Counted from the stretch's first letter, positions 39,482-49,480 are shown. The stretch: DNA of 64,000 nt from Paenibacillus lacisoli (GCF_030580655.1 NZ_JAUQTB010000001.1:620001-684000), one strand, 5' to 3'. A program made the numbers and translations. Notes: generated from the letters alone by a model not told the origin.

Positions 39482-40432
39482 TTATAGTTTTTCTGCTATA
39501 CGCAATTTTGCGGACCGCGCACGGGGATTCTGCTCCAGTTCATCCTCAGAGGGAAGCAGCGGCTTCCGGTTGATGAGCCGGAGAACGCCTTTCTTCCCGC
39601 ATACACACATCGGAAAATCGGGCGGACACGTACACTTTTCCAGATAACTGCTAAATATCTGTTTGCAAATGCGATCTTCCAGCGAATGAAAGGTGATCAC
39701 CGAGACACGCCCGCCTGGTGCCAGACAACGGACAGCCTGATGCAGGGCGTCTTCCATAGCACCCAGTTCATCATTGACGGCGATCCGCAGAGCCTGGAAG
39801 CTCCGTTTGGCCGGGTGTCCGCCAGTTCGGCGGGCCGCAGCCGGGATCCCTTCCTTGATCAGTTCTACCAATTCACCTGTTGTTTGAATTTCTTGCGTTT
39901 GACGTTTCTCCACAATCACTTTGGCAATCCGCCTTGAGAACTTCTCTTCCCCATATCGGTATAAAATACGGGCGATCTCTTCTTCCGGCCATTCATTTAC
40001 AATGATCTTCGCCGTCAGTTCTCCGTCCTGGTCCATCCGCATGTCCAGCGGCGCATCGTGGTTGTAGCTGAATCCCCGATCACCCTCATCGAACTGCGGG
40101 GAAGAGACACCCAGGTCGAACAGAATACCGTCCACCTGCGGAACTCCATCCTTCATAGGAACATTCAGTTCACGCAGTCTGGACTCCAGCTCACGGAAAT
40201 TGGCTTTGACCAATGTAACGCGATCCTGGTATTCAGCCAGCCGGACGACCGCGTTCTCGTGTGCCCAGTCATCCTGGTCGAACGCAATCAGCCGGCCTTC
40301 AGGGCCCAGCTTAGACGCGATCACAGAGCTGTGACCGGCACCGCCTAGAGTGCAGTCCACATAGATCCCGTTCTGCTTGATGTGTAATCCTTCCGTTGCC
40401 TCTTCTAAAAGCACGGTTATATGATGAAACAA
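39482..40432 (-). CDS. rsmH: 16S rRNA (cytosine-1402-N4)-methyltransferase
   Basis: RsmH (MraW) methylates C1402 in the decoding centre. From TTG 40432 (GGAGG seven bases upstream) the protein has 316 residues and starts [16 protein letters not shown]. Motif I is [14 protein letters not shown], followed by IAFDQD and [13 protein letters not shown]. The C-terminal part carries a [16 protein letters not shown] cysteine cluster and the KLRIAEKL end. A longer reading that continues upstream overlaps mraZ and is not conserved. It is the second gene of the division cluster. Confidence 0.95.
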   Translation of the reverse strand: MFHHITVLLEEATEGLHIKQNGIYVDCTLGGAGHSSVIASKLGPEGRLIAFDQDDWAHENAVVRLAEYQDRVTLVKANFRELESRLRELNVPMKDGVPQVDGILFDLGVSSPQFDEGDRGFSYNHDAPLDMRMDQDGELTAKIIVNEWPEEEIARILYRYGEEKFSRRIAKVIVEKRQTQEIQTTGELVELIKEGIPAAARRTGGHPAKRSFQALRIAVNDELGAMEDALHQAVRCLAPGGRVSVITFHSLEDRICKQIFSSYLEKCTCPPDFPMCVCGKKGVLRLINRKPLLPSEDELEQNPRARSAKLRIAEKL

Positions 40433-40451
40433 ACTGCAGCCCTCCAGACTC

Positions 40452-40889
40452 CTACAATTCAAAATTGAAATCAACCAGCTTCTCGGCGATATCATTGAAT
40501 GCTTCTTCAGATTGATTGAAATATTGTTCCCAAATGCCTTTGCTCCAGATTTCAACCCGGGACGAAACGCCCAGGACTACACAATCCTTGTCCATCTTGG
40601 CATAGTCCCTTAAATTGACCGGTAAATTTACCCTGCCCTGTTTGTCCAATTCACATTCAGTCGCCCCCGAAAAAAAGAAACGGGTAAATGCACGTGCGTC
40701 TGACTTCATGAGCGGCAAGGCTTTGAGCTTCTGCTCCATCACTTTCCATTCTTCCATGGGGTAAACGAAAAGGCACTGGTCGAGGCCGCGGGTAATCACG
40801 AATGAGGCACCCAGGTCATCGCGAAATTTAGCCGGTATGGTGATCCTGCCCTTGTCATCAATGCTGTGCTGGAACTCCCCCATAAACAT
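40452..40889 (-). CDS. mraZ: Transcriptional regulator MraZ
   Basis: A 145-residue protein with two SpoVT/AbrB-like swapped-hairpin domains, each with a DKGR or DKQGRVNLP motif (residues about 12-22 and 80-90). MraZ binds repeats in front of its own operon in several bacteria. I chose ATG 40889 ([15 protein letters not shown]). The usual tandem GTGG-containing operator is not evident in full, but GTGG occurs twice in the 50 bases upstream (GGTGG and AGTGGG), which may be part of it. It is the first gene of the cluster. Confidence 0.95.
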   Translation of the reverse strand: MFMGEFQHSIDDKGRITIPAKFRDDLGASFVITRGLDQCLFVYPMEEWKVMEQKLKALPLMKSDARAFTRFFFSGATECELDKQGRVNLPVNLRDYAKMDKDCVVLGVSSRVEIWSKGIWEQYFNQSEEAFNDIAEKLVDFNFEL

Positions 40890-40943
40890 CGGCCATTCAC
40901 TCCCTGCCTCAATCTCCCACTTTGCCCCACTTTTCACCACCTA

Positions 40944-40972
40944 AGCATAATAGATTCGCTGTAAAAAATCAA
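40944..40972 (-). promoter_or_regulatory. Candidate sigma-A promoter of mraZ and the division cluster
   Basis: The minus strand shows TTGATT (40967-40972), a 17-base spacer and TATGCT (40944-40949). Both boxes are moderate matches. It lies between the ahcY terminator and mraZ. Confidence 0.5.
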
Positions 40973-41011
40973 AACCCTTTTGCTTGACAATGGTAAATTT
41001 ATACGTTAATG

Positions 41012-41056
41012 CAAAAAAGCTGCCCTGGAGTAGTGGTAACTACCCAGAACAGCTTG
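41012..41056 (-). terminator. Intrinsic terminator after ahcY
   Basis: Long imperfect stem: AGCTG...GGAGTAG against CTACCC...CAGCT, followed on the minus strand by TTTTTT. It separates ahcY from the mraZ promoter. Confidence 0.85.
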
Positions 41057-41072
41057 CATGAATAACGTATTA

Positions 41073-42338
41073 TTATGCTTTCCAACTGTCCAAATATGCA
41101 ATTTGCTCGTCCGACAGCTTATCAATAGTAATTCCGAGACTCTCCAGTTTATAGCTGGCCACTTGCTGATCAATCTCATAAGGAACATTAACAACCTTCT
41201 TGCCGAGCTGCTCATATTGGTCGTTCACATACTTCAGTCCGAGTGCCTGCAGGGCAAACGTCGTGTCCATAATCTCGGCCGGATGTCCGTCCGCTGCAGC
41301 CAGGTTCACGAGACGGCCTTCAGCCAGAAGGTACATTTTACGACCGTCTCTGAATTTATATTCTTCGATATTCTTACGCACTGTACGGATGGACTCAGAA
41401 CGCTTGGCCAACTCCGGCTTGTTCACTTCTACATCAAAGTGACCCGCATTGCAGAGGATGGCCCCATCCTTCATTACATCATAATGCTCACCTGTGATCA
41501 CGTCTTTATTGCCTGTAACCGCGATGAAGAAGTCGCCCAGCTTAGCCGCTTCCACCATTGGCATGACATGGAACCCGTCCATATGCGCTTCAACCGCTTT
41601 GATCGGATCGACTTCCGTTACAATGACGTTCGCACCCAGACCTTTGGCACGCATGGCCACTCCTTTACCGCACCAGCCGTAGCCGACAACCACAACGGTT
41701 TTACCGGCAATAACAAGGTTGGTCGTCCGGATGATGCCGTCAAAAGCGGATTGACCTGTACCATACCGGTTATCGAAAAGGTATTTGCAGTAGGCATCAT
41801 TCACAGCCACCATCGGAAAATGCAGCTCACCCTGCTTCTCAAGAGCCTTGAGTCGAATGATGCCGGTGGTTGTCTCCTCCGCGCCTCCGCGAATGGTGGA
41901 GATCAGATCTGGACGCTCGGAAGCGAGAATCGTCACGAAGTCGCCGCCATCATCAATGATCAGATCAGGCTGGGTCTCCAGTGCCTTGATTTGCAGAGCC
42001 TTAAACTCTTCCGGATCCGGATTGTATTTGGCCAGAACAGTCACACCATCTTCCGCCAATGCCGCACATACATCATCCTGTGTCGACAGCGGATTACTGC
42101 CTGTGATTGTCACTTTGGCTCCACCTGCCTGAATAACCTTGGCCAGGTAAGCGGTTTTCGCCTCCAGGTGAAGACAGATCGCAACCTTCAGTCCTTTAAA
42201 CGGCTGCTCTTGTTCAAACTGCTTCTTGATACGGTTCAGCACGGGCATGTGGGCTTCCACCCAATCAATCTTCAAATGTCCTTCCGGAGCAAGTGAAAAA
42301 TCTCGTACAATACTCTCTTCAACAGAAGTTTTGTTCAT
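41073..42338 (-). CDS. ahcY: S-adenosylhomocysteinase
   Basis: It hydrolyses S-adenosylhomocysteine to adenosine and homocysteine using bound NAD. The 421-residue protein has the NAD loop [13 protein letters not shown], the [11 protein letters not shown] segment and the [17 protein letters not shown] end (here [14 protein letters not shown]). B. subtilis instead uses Pfs and LuxS, so the enzyme is a lineage marker. The length matches archaeal and short bacterial forms that lack the 40-residue insertion. CGGGAGGG precedes the ATG. It lies 34 bases after bshC and ends at its own terminator. Confidence 0.95.
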   Translation of the reverse strand: MNKTSVEESIVRDFSLAPEGHLKIDWVEAHMPVLNRIKKQFEQEQPFKGLKVAICLHLEAKTAYLAKVIQAGGAKVTITGSNPLSTQDDVCAALAEDGVTVLAKYNPDPEEFKALQIKALETQPDLIIDDGGDFVTILASERPDLISTIRGGAEETTTGIIRLKALEKQGELHFPMVAVNDAYCKYLFDNRYGTGQSAFDGIIRTTNLVIAGKTVVVVGYGWCGKGVAMRAKGLGANVIVTEVDPIKAVEAHMDGFHVMPMVEAAKLGDFFIAVTGNKDVITGEHYDVMKDGAILCNAGHFDVEVNKPELAKRSESIRTVRKNIEEYKFRDGRKMYLLAEGRLVNLAAADGHPAEIMDTTFALQALGLKYVNDQYEQLGKKVVNVPYEIDQQVASYKLESLGITIDKLSDEQIAYLDSWKA

Positions 42339-42372
42339 TCTCTATAACCCTCCCGAGCCTGTCTCATTGATT

Positions 42373-44004
42373 TTATAAATAGATGGTATAGTGCTCCTGC
42401 TTGAAATCAGCAGGCTGTTCCATTAATTCGTCCAGCCAGGTCCAGCCAAAACGGTTAACAACCTGATAGATGTTATACACGCGTTCCTGCGGTCTGCCTA
42501 ACGGGTACAGGGACTGGATGACACGCTCCCACTGCTTGAGACCGGTCTCATTCCGGCGTGCCAATGCTTCGCGGCTCCGCTGCTGCATAAATTGCAGTTC
42601 CTCAAGGATGCGCGACTGGTTGGTCTCCCCCAGCTTCACCAGACCCTTCTCGATCTGCTCCAGCTGTTCAACCAGCGGTGTATACAGCGCTTTGAACTGC
42701 TCCATGACCTCATTAAAACGTCCATCAAGTCCAAGCTGATCCAGGGAATCCAGCCAGGCCTCCTTGCGGGCATCAAAACGATGAAGCACATCCTGAAAGG
42801 ACAGCTCATGCCTGTCCATGTGCTTATGCACCGCAGGGTCAATGAGCGTATAAGACAGACGCGGAATCAGCACAGGCATCTGTAAGCCAAACACTTCAAA
42901 TGCGTCACGGGTCATCGCCCAGTATGCAATCTCACCTTGTCCTAACACAACACCAAGCACCGGAAGAATGGAGTCCTGCATCAGAGGACGGGTCAATACA
43001 TTGTTGCTAAAGCGTTCAGGATGTGACTCCAGCTCCGTGATCAAGGCTTCTTTACTAAAAGCGACAAAGCCGCGGCGGTCAACAAACTGCTCTTCTGCCT
43101 TAAACAGCAGCCGGCGTTCCCCTTCATGGATGTAGAAGAGATTCGCAGCCCCCTCGGCTGCTTCTGCCTGAAGCTCATAGCCCATATCCGTAATCCGTTT
43201 GGCCGTATCCAGATAAGTTCTTTCCAGGAGATCATTGTTTTCAATCATGCGCTTGAAGACAGACTTCTCCAGAGCTCGCAATTCAGGGTCTGCCGAATCC
43301 AGCAAAATCAAGCCGTATTTGCCGAACATCGAAGCCAGCATTTTGGCAAACGCATCACTCAGGCTGGCAGACTGGCTCAGAATATTCTGAATCGTAAGAA
43401 GTGTGTCCTGCTTGTATTCACTGTCCGGCAGCAGCTGCTCCAGCTCTTGCAGTACGCCGTCCCAGGCATCCGATGCGAGCTCGATCTGGCTGACTGAAGA
43501 ACGAATCTGCGTTTGCTGTTCCAATTTAATTTTCTTCAAATCAAGATTTGAGGACAGTACATACGTATGATTTACTTCATCCCAGTCATGATCCTCTCCT
43601 GCGATCCAGAAGACAGGAACGACCGGACGGTTTAACTCTGCTTGAGCCTCACGTGCAGCCTTGATAATGGTGGCAGCCTTGTAAATCACAAGAAGCGGGC
43701 CTGTGAACAATCCACTCTGCTGACCGCCAGTGACAACAAGTGTCTCCGGCTGCTCCAACTGATCCAGCGCTTTATGTACTGCTTCATGGGAATTGTGTTT
43801 CCCGTTATATAAACGAAGACATCGTGCCACGGCACGGCGATCCAATCTGGTGTCTTCCGATTGATCCAGCCACTTCACACGTTCTGCGTAAGACGATTGA
43901 TTCCGGTAATTGTACGTATATAACACGGATGCACGTTCAGCACCCTCCCTGTAATCGACCGCCAGCGTAGATCCGCTTCGAAGAGCCTCAGGAACTACAT
44001 TCAT
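42373..44004 (-). CDS. bshC: Bacillithiol biosynthesis cysteine ligase BshC
   Basis: BshC adds cysteine to GlcN-malate in bacillithiol synthesis. The 543-residue protein has the family blocks VVTGGQQSGLFTGPLLVIYK (near residue 95), PVFWIAGEDHDWDEVNH and YSLYPLGRPQERVYN-like (here SLYPLGRPQERVYN). The family was long known as YllA and precedes mraZ in Bacillus; here ahcY intervenes. AGGAGG precedes the ATG. The presence of bshC implies the cell makes bacillithiol; bshA and bshB are not in the window. Confidence 0.95.
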   Translation of the reverse strand: MNVVPEALRSGSTLAVDYREGAERASVLYTYNYRNQSSYAERVKWLDQSEDTRLDRRAVARCLRLYNGKHNSHEAVHKALDQLEQPETLVVTGGQQSGLFTGPLLVIYKAATIIKAAREAQAELNRPVVPVFWIAGEDHDWDEVNHTYVLSSNLDLKKIKLEQQTQIRSSVSQIELASDAWDGVLQELEQLLPDSEYKQDTLLTIQNILSQSASLSDAFAKMLASMFGKYGLILLDSADPELRALEKSVFKRMIENNDLLERTYLDTAKRITDMGYELQAEAAEGAANLFYIHEGERRLLFKAEEQFVDRRGFVAFSKEALITELESHPERFSNNVLTRPLMQDSILPVLGVVLGQGEIAYWAMTRDAFEVFGLQMPVLIPRLSYTLIDPAVHKHMDRHELSFQDVLHRFDARKEAWLDSLDQLGLDGRFNEVMEQFKALYTPLVEQLEQIEKGLVKLGETNQSRILEELQFMQQRSREALARRNETGLKQWERVIQSLYPLGRPQERVYNIYQVVNRFGWTWLDELMEQPADFKQEHYTIYL

Positions 44005-44081
44005 GGGGTATGCCTCCTATTCTGCTAAAAAGCCTTTCTTGATTGTACCGAAGTAAAGACTTTCAGTCAAAGGAAAGGTAG

Positions 44082-44110
44082 AAAAAAACCGCCGAATATT
44101 TCGGCGGTCC
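44082..44110 (-). terminator. Intrinsic terminator after the opp operon
   Basis: Nine-base perfect arms (44088-44096 and 44100-44108) with a three-base loop, then a run of seven T on the minus strand. Confidence 0.9.
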
Positions 44111-44136
44111 TTATTATGACAGTTCTAACATAAAAA

Positions 44137-45072
44137 TTATACGTAAGGCTCAGCGACCCAGTGCCCTTTGGACACTTCGATCAGCTTGGAGTTTTCCAGG
44201 TTAAACGCACTCTTCGATGGTTTATCACCACTGTTGGAATGAATCGGACCTGTATTCTCGCCTGGCATAATGATACGTTTTTTGTTGGCTTCCACTTCCG
44301 GATCCGGTACAGGAATCGCAGAGAGCAGCATTTTGGTATACGGATGAATCGGGTTCGAGTACAATTCTTCACTCTCAGCCAGTTCCACCATTTTACCCAG
44401 GTACATAACTGCAACACGGTCACTGATATGTTTAACCATGGACAGGTCGTGCGCGATGAACAGGTAGGTCAGTCCAAGACGGTCCTGCAGTTCCTTGAGC
44501 AGGTTAACCACCTGCGCCTGAATGGATACGTCCAAGGCAGAGATCGGTTCATCACAGATGATAAATTTCGGATTAACTGCAAGCGCACGCGCAATACCAA
44601 TACGCTGACGCTGACCGCCCGAGAACTCATGCGGATACCGGTTGGCGTGATCTGCGTTCAGACCAACAAGGTCAAGCAGCTCTTCGATCCGCTTCTTGCG
44701 TTCTGCACGGCTGCCGGCCATGTTGTGGATATCCAGTGCTTCGCCGATAATATCAGATACGGTAAAACGCGGATTCAGCGATGCATATGGATCCTGGAAG
44801 ATCATCTGCATATCGCGGCGCATGGCTTTCATTTTGCCTGGAGACAATTTGTAAATATCTGTGCCGTTAAAACGGACACTGCCCGCCGTAGGCTCATACA
44901 GACGCAGAATGGTGCGTCCTGCCGTGGATTTACCGCAGCCGGATTCCCCTACCATACCGAGTGTTTCACCTTGACGGATATTGAAATTCAAGTTGTCGAC
45001 CGCTTTGAGCGTACGATTGTTACCTACATTAAAATACTTTTTCAAACCTTCTACTTCGATCAGGTTACTCAC
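44137..45072 (-). CDS. oppF: Oligopeptide ABC transporter ATPase, OppF-like
   Basis: The 311-residue ATPase has Walker [10 protein letters not shown], the Q-loop [10 protein letters not shown], the signature [15 protein letters not shown], Walker [13 protein letters not shown] and IAHDLS. It starts with GTG 45072, nine bases after GGGAGGTG. Up to IMPGE it follows OppF, but the usual C-terminal extension with the cysteine motif (CxFxxRCP) is missing and is replaced by a lysine- and serine-rich tail ending GHWVAEPYV. No partner OppD gene lies in the operon. The oppC-oppF gap (107 bases) holds only a small palindrome at 45156-45171. Confidence 0.92.
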   Translation of the reverse strand: MSNLIEVEGLKKYFNVGNNRTLKAVDNLNFNIRQGETLGMVGESGCGKSTAGRTILRLYEPTAGSVRFNGTDIYKLSPGKMKAMRRDMQMIFQDPYASLNPRFTVSDIIGEALDIHNMAGSRAERKKRIEELLDLVGLNADHANRYPHEFSGGQRQRIGIARALAVNPKFIICDEPISALDVSIQAQVVNLLKELQDRLGLTYLFIAHDLSMVKHISDRVAVMYLGKMVELAESEELYSNPIHPYTKMLLSAIPVPDPEVEANKKRIIMPGENTGPIHSNSGDKPSKSAFNLENSKLIEVSKGHWVAEPYV

Positions 45073-45179
45073 GATGATCAGCACCTCCCGGGCCTTAGGA
45101 TGAAGAATCTAACAGCGGCCAGGGGCCAAAGCCGCCTGTCCGCTCTGTATCATGGCCGCATACGCATGCGGTGTTAATG

Positions 45180-46130
45180 TTATCTTCTCAGCTTCGGATC
45201 CAGCGCATCGCGCAGACCGTCGCCGAACAGGTTGAACGCCAGCATGATCAAGCTGATCAGGGTTGCCGGGAACAGGAAACGCCAAGGGTATACGTTAAAG
45301 CCAGTCAGAGAGGCTTCAATCATGGAGCCCAGGGAAGCACGTGGATCCTGAACACCCAGACCCAAGAAACTCAAAAAGGCTTCAGCGAAGATCGCACTTG
45401 GCACAGTCAGAGTCAATGTTACGATAATCGGTCCTACAGCATTGGGCAGCAGGTGGCGGAACAAGAGACGTCCAGTACCTGCACCCATCGAACGGGAAGC
45501 CAGAACGAATTCACGGTTCTTCAGCTGCAAGATCTCACCGCGGACGATCCAGGACATGTTAATCCAGCCTGTTACGCACAGCGCCAGAATAATGGTCCCC
45601 ATACTTGGTTCGAGAACAACCAGAAGCAGGATCGTTACAAGCAGGTAAGGAATGGAATACAAAATTTCAGAGAACTTATTCATGATCTCGTCGACACGGC
45701 CACCGTAGTAACCCATAATACCGCCGTAGATCACACCAATGATCAAGTCAATCAGGGCAGCCGCGAGACCGATGGTCAGGGATATACGAGCACCCATCCA
45801 GGTACGAACCCACATATCACGGCCAAGGTCATCCGTACCAAACCAGTGTGCCGCTGACGGCGGCTGGTTCGTATTCATCAGATCGTTCGTTGCATAATCA
45901 AACTTTGTAAAGAGGGACGTTGGCCCGATAATGGCGAAGATAACGATAAGCCCAAGCACTCCCAGGCTGAACATTGCCAATTTATTCTTGCGGAGACGTT
46001 CCCAGGAATCACGCCAAGCTGACAGGCTTTCGCGCTGAATGACTTCAGATTGTTTTTGGTCAGGTCCGACAAGCTGGAAACTCTCCGGTTTCAAATCATT
46101 AACGTTAGTTGCGGATTGTTCAGAAGCCAA
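45180..46130 (-). CDS. oppC: Oligopeptide ABC transporter permease, OppC-like
   Basis: A 316-residue permease with a cytoplasmic N-terminal tail, about six membrane segments, and the binding-protein-dependent transport loop around GRMWVRTWMGARISL...HLLPNAVGPIIV. The NxxWFGTDDLGRDMW segment (here AHWFGTDDLGRDMW) is typical of DppC/OppC. It starts with TTG at 46130, with AAGGAGGG upstream. It overlaps the region just after the oppB stop by two bases of spacing, implying coupled translation. Confidence 0.94.
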   Translation of the reverse strand: MASEQSATNVNDLKPESFQLVGPDQKQSEVIQRESLSAWRDSWERLRKNKLAMFSLGVLGLIVIFAIIGPTSLFTKFDYATNDLMNTNQPPSAAHWFGTDDLGRDMWVRTWMGARISLTIGLAAALIDLIIGVIYGGIMGYYGGRVDEIMNKFSEILYSIPYLLVTILLLVVLEPSMGTIILALCVTGWINMSWIVRGEILQLKNREFVLASRSMGAGTGRLLFRHLLPNAVGPIIVTLTLTVPSAIFAEAFLSFLGLGVQDPRASLGSMIEASLTGFNVYPWRFLFPATLISLIMLAFNLFGDGLRDALDPKLRR

Positions 46131-46132
46131 TG

Positions 46133-47065
46133 TTAGCCCTCCTTCCTGCTGGTCAATTTAATCCGAGGATCTACGAACATATAAGCGATATCTGTAACAA
46201 AACGAGCCAACATGAGCAGGATGCCATAGAAAATCGTTACACCCATGATCATGGTATAGTCACGAGTTGTGATACTCTCGACAAACACTTTACCGATACC
46301 GCCGATCCCGAAGATACGTTCGATAACAACGGAACCTGTAACGATGTTTGCCGTCATAGGTCCTACATAAGTGATAACTGGCATAACTGCATTGCGGATT
46401 ACATGTTTAAACATAACCTGGATCGCATTAAGGCCTTTAGCTTTAGCTGTCTTGATGTACTCGGCATGCAGTACTTCCAGCATGCTGGAGCGCGTCAACC
46501 GCGCGATAAAGGCAATTGGCTGTGCAGACAGCGCTGCAACAGGCAGTACATAGTCAAGCGGTCCGTTCAGACCCATAATGTTAAACCATTGCAGCTTGAG
46601 ACCAAAGTAATACTGAATCAGTGAAGCGAGTACAAAGCTCGGTACAGCAATCCCTAATACAGCCAGGATCATGGCTAAATTATCAAGCAGCCTGCGGTGA
46701 TACAGCGCCGCGACCATACCCAGCAGAATACCTACGATCACGGAAACTATAATTGCGACAAGACCCAGTTTCAGGGATACCGCAAACGTTTGTCCGATAA
46801 TATCGGTAACACTCTGGTTCAATTTCTTCATCGAGATTCCGAAGTCACCTGTAACGATGTCACCGAGATACTTGAAGTACTGCTGATAGACAGGCTTGTC
46901 CAGCCCATATTGTTCCATCAGACGAGCCTGAATTTCGGGAGACGTTGCTTTTTCACTCATGAACGGATTACCTGGAATCGCCTTCATTAAGAAAAACGTT
47001 GCCGAAATTAGAATAAACAAGGACAACAGCATATAAAGGAATTTATTTAACACATAACGAAGCAT
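46133..47065 (-). CDS. oppB: Oligopeptide ABC transporter permease, OppB-like
   Basis: A 310-residue inner-membrane permease beginning MLRYVLNKFLYMLLSLFILI, with six membrane segments and the EAA-type loop AEYIKTAKAKGL...HVIRNAVMPVITY. It starts at ATG 47065, nine bases after GGGAGGTG. A strong hairpin between it and oppA (47184-47226) should reduce read-through so that the binding protein is made in excess of the permease. Order in the operon is oppA, oppB, oppC, oppF. Confidence 0.94.
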   Translation of the reverse strand: MLRYVLNKFLYMLLSLFILISATFFLMKAIPGNPFMSEKATSPEIQARLMEQYGLDKPVYQQYFKYLGDIVTGDFGISMKKLNQSVTDIIGQTFAVSLKLGLVAIIVSVIVGILLGMVAALYHRRLLDNLAMILAVLGIAVPSFVLASLIQYYFGLKLQWFNIMGLNGPLDYVLPVAALSAQPIAFIARLTRSSMLEVLHAEYIKTAKAKGLNAIQVMFKHVIRNAVMPVITYVGPMTANIVTGSVVIERIFGIGGIGKVFVESITTRDYTMIMGVTIFYGILLMLARFVTDIAYMFVDPRIKLTSRKEG

Positions 47066-47183
47066 GCCCGCTAACACCTCCCATATTAATTTTCGACACT
47101 ATTCGATTTTATCGGAATAGAAATAGAATGTCTATTCTAGTTATTTTCAACTTTAGAAGTTAATGGCAAGTACTCACGCACAC

Positions 47184-47226
47184 AAAAAAATCGGGATATA
47201 TATGGATGACCACATATATATCCCGA
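47184..47226 (-). terminator. Partial terminator between oppA and oppB
   Basis: Fourteen-base perfect arms (47191-47204 and 47213-47226) with an eight-base loop, followed on the minus strand by a run of seven T. It probably sets the ratio of binding protein to permease. Confidence 0.88.
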
Positions 47227-47253
47227 AGCAACTAACCAACTTCAGACTTATAA

Positions 47254-48927
47254 CTATTCTGTCAGGTAAGCTCTTGTAAAGTCGATTGCGCCGCTAAAGT
47301 CAAGATTAATGCCTTTAACGTTTGGTTTAGTCATAGAAACGTTAGTGTAGTAGTAGATTGGTGCGATAACCATGTCGTCTTGTACGAGCATTTTCTCAGC
47401 AGCTGCAAAATCTTCCATGCGTTTTTTCGCATCTTCTGTGCTTGCAGCGTCTTTGATCAGCTTATCATACTCAGGGTTAGCATAACCAGAATCATTGTTG
47501 CCGTTGCCTGTTGTCCACATATCCATGAATGTCATAGGATCATTGTAGTCAGCGGACCAGCCGGCACGGGATACTTGGTAGTTACCTTGATTACGGTTTT
47601 CCAGGAACACGCCCCACTCTTGGTTTTGCGTTTTCACGTCAACGCCAAGGTTTCTCTTCCACATATCAGCTACAGCCAGAGCAATTTTCTTATGGCTCTC
47701 ACTGGAATTGTACAGCAGTGTAACTTGAGGAAGCGTTGTGTAGCCTTCTTCTTTCATACCTTCTTCGAGAAGTTTCTTAGCTTCGGTTACATCTTCTTTG
47801 AAGAAGTCGTCTTTATGCTCTGTACGGAACTCATCAGACTCGCCTTTGATACCTGGAGGCACAAAACCGAATGCTGGCAATTGTCCGCCTTGGGTTACTT
47901 TGTCAACGATTGGCTGACGCTCGATCGACATAGCAAATGCTTTACGAATCTTCGCGTTGTCAAACGGTTTAGCTTTTACGTTAAACATGTAGTAGTAAGT
48001 ACTTGAAATACCTTTAACGTTAAATTCGTTAGGGTAAGTTTGTTTCATAGCAGGGATCTGGTCATTCGGAATCTCACCGTTAGGTGCGCCAGTGTAATCC
48101 AGCTGACCTGCTTGGTAAGAGGAAAGCTCAGTCGCACCGCTGTTTACGATGGACATGTCGATTTCGCTCAGCTTGATGCTGTTCTTATCCCAGTAGTTGT
48201 CGTTCTTCTTCACTGTGATCTGGGAGCCTTTAGTCCAGTTGGACAATGTGAAAGGTCCGTTAAAGATCATGGAATCTTTGTTTGTTGCCCATTTCTCATT
48301 GCCCTTAACAGAGCTGTGAACTGGGTAGAATGTGTAGAAAGAAGTCAGACCCAGGAAGTAAGGAGTTGGTTTCTCCAGAGTCACTTCCAATGTGTTGTCG
48401 TCAACTGCTTTTACACCCACTTGGGAGAAATCAGTCACTTTTTTGGAGTTGTAAGCTTCAGCATTTTTGATGTAGTACAATTGGTACGCATACGGAGGTG
48501 CTGGAGTTGTAGCCGGATCCAGAACACGCTGCCAAGCAAAAACGAAGTCTTTTGCTGTTACAGGGTCACCGTTGCTCCATTTAGCGTCTTTGCGCAGGTG
48601 GAACGTGTATTTTGTACCATCGATATCCCACGATTCTGCAACACCTGGAGTTTCTTTGCCGTCAGCACCCATACGAGTCAAACCTTCATACAGGGTTTTC
48701 AAAACCGTGTTAGTTTGGCTGTCCTGTGCTTGAGCTGGGTCAAACGTAGGAGGCTCGGCGCTTAGGTTGATGCGGAGAATCTGTTCTGCAGCCGGTTTCT
48801 CTGCAGCGGTCGAATTGTCACCTTTTGAACCTGTGTCACTTGCTTCTTTGCTCGATCCGCAGCCTGCAAGCAGCGTGCTGAGCGCAAGAACCAGTGTCAA
48901 AAGGATGGAAAAACTTTTCCTTTTCAT
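47254..48927 (-). CDS. oppA: Oligopeptide-binding lipoprotein, OppA/DppE-like
   Basis: A 557-residue solute-binding lipoprotein. The signal peptide ends in LLAGCGSSKEAS, with Cys23 as the lipidated residue. The family 5 core begins LRINLSAEPPTFDPAQAQDS and includes TKYTFHLRKDAKWSNGDPVTAKDF and a DIYWSADYNDP-like block (GWSADYNDPMTF). It binds peptides at the outer face of the membrane and feeds OppBC. The gene is promoter-proximal and likely the most highly expressed of the operon. Ligand range cannot be read from sequence. Confidence 0.95.
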   Translation of the reverse strand: MKRKSFSILLTLVLALSTLLAGCGSSKEASDTGSKGDNSTAAEKPAAEQILRINLSAEPPTFDPAQAQDSQTNTVLKTLYEGLTRMGADGKETPGVAESWDIDGTKYTFHLRKDAKWSNGDPVTAKDFVFAWQRVLDPATTPAPPYAYQLYYIKNAEAYNSKKVTDFSQVGVKAVDDNTLEVTLEKPTPYFLGLTSFYTFYPVHSSVKGNEKWATNKDSMIFNGPFTLSNWTKGSQITVKKNDNYWDKNSIKLSEIDMSIVNSGATELSSYQAGQLDYTGAPNGEIPNDQIPAMKQTYPNEFNVKGISSTYYYMFNVKAKPFDNAKIRKAFAMSIERQPIVDKVTQGGQLPAFGFVPPGIKGESDEFRTEHKDDFFKEDVTEAKKLLEEGMKEEGYTTLPQVTLLYNSSESHKKIALAVADMWKRNLGVDVKTQNQEWGVFLENRNQGNYQVSRAGWSADYNDPMTFMDMWTTGNGNNDSGYANPEYDKLIKDAASTEDAKKRMEDFAAAEKMLVQDDMVIAPIYYYTNVSMTKPNVKGINLDFSGAIDFTRAYLTE

Positions 48928-48968
48928 CTTTCGGTTCCCCCTAAAAAAATTGTGGTATATGTTTATAG

Positions 48969-48997
48969 ATTATACAACCAGCGGTCAAAAAAATCTA
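48969..48997 (-). promoter_or_regulatory. Candidate sigma-A promoter of the opp operon
   Basis: The minus strand has a perfect TATAAT (48969-48974) with a weak -35, TAGATT (48992-48997), 17 bases upstream. T-rich sequence surrounds the -35. GGGGG follows as the oppA ribosome site. Confidence 0.6.
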
Positions 48998-49095
48998 CAT
49001 CACATTACAAAGATTTGAACTGTTTTTCATAAAAAAACCCTGTTTTTTTAAAAACAAGCCTTCTTCTATGTTATGTTTACTAACACGTTTTACAT

Positions 49096-49476
49096 TTATT
49101 TGAATATGTACGTGATGATTCCAATAACAATTAATACAATATATGACATTGATGTAAGTAAAAAGGATATTCGCCAGACAGCTTTGATGACTCTTTTAAA
49201 ATCAACTTTACCCTTCATTCGGTTCTGTGCTCCGCCCAGCAGCCCAAAGGCAATTAAAATCAGAAGTAATATTAAGTAAAAACCGAAACTTGAATGAAAT
49301 AGATGGTTAAAAAGACCGGCAACGACAGCAATCAGAAAAAACGTAGTGATGTCCATCGCCAGCTTAACAGCCTGTTTTCGCTGCCCTGTTATTTTGTCCG
49401 TGATGAAGAAGACTATACAAAAAGGAATAAAAGGCGCGATGCTTAATGCAATTAATGAATCCTTAAGAAACTCCAA
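49096..49476 (-). CDS. DUF3397-type membrane protein
   Basis: A 126-residue protein with four predicted membrane segments (first IALSIAPFIPFCIVFFI, last SMSYIVLIVIGIITYIF) and a basic loop, QNRMKGKVDFKRVIKAVWR, typical of DUF3397. Homologues sit next to panE and bshC in Bacillus. It ends 5 bases before panE begins its stop side, so the two are likely in one transcript. Base composition is more AT-rich than its neighbours. A weak T-rich hairpin after it (49027-49064) may terminate the transcript. Function unknown. Confidence 0.75.
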   Translation of the reverse strand: MEFLKDSLIALSIAPFIPFCIVFFITDKITGQRKQAVKLAMDITTFFLIAVVAGLFNHLFHSSFGFYLILLLILIAFGLLGGAQNRMKGKVDFKRVIKAVWRISFLLTSMSYIVLIVIGIITYIFK

Positions 49477-49480
49477 TCCA

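Noticed and set aside
45073..45179. Remnant of oppD between oppC and oppF
   Set aside because: The 107 bases contain no stretch translating to ATPase motifs; only a six-base-arm palindrome and the oppF ribosome site are seen.
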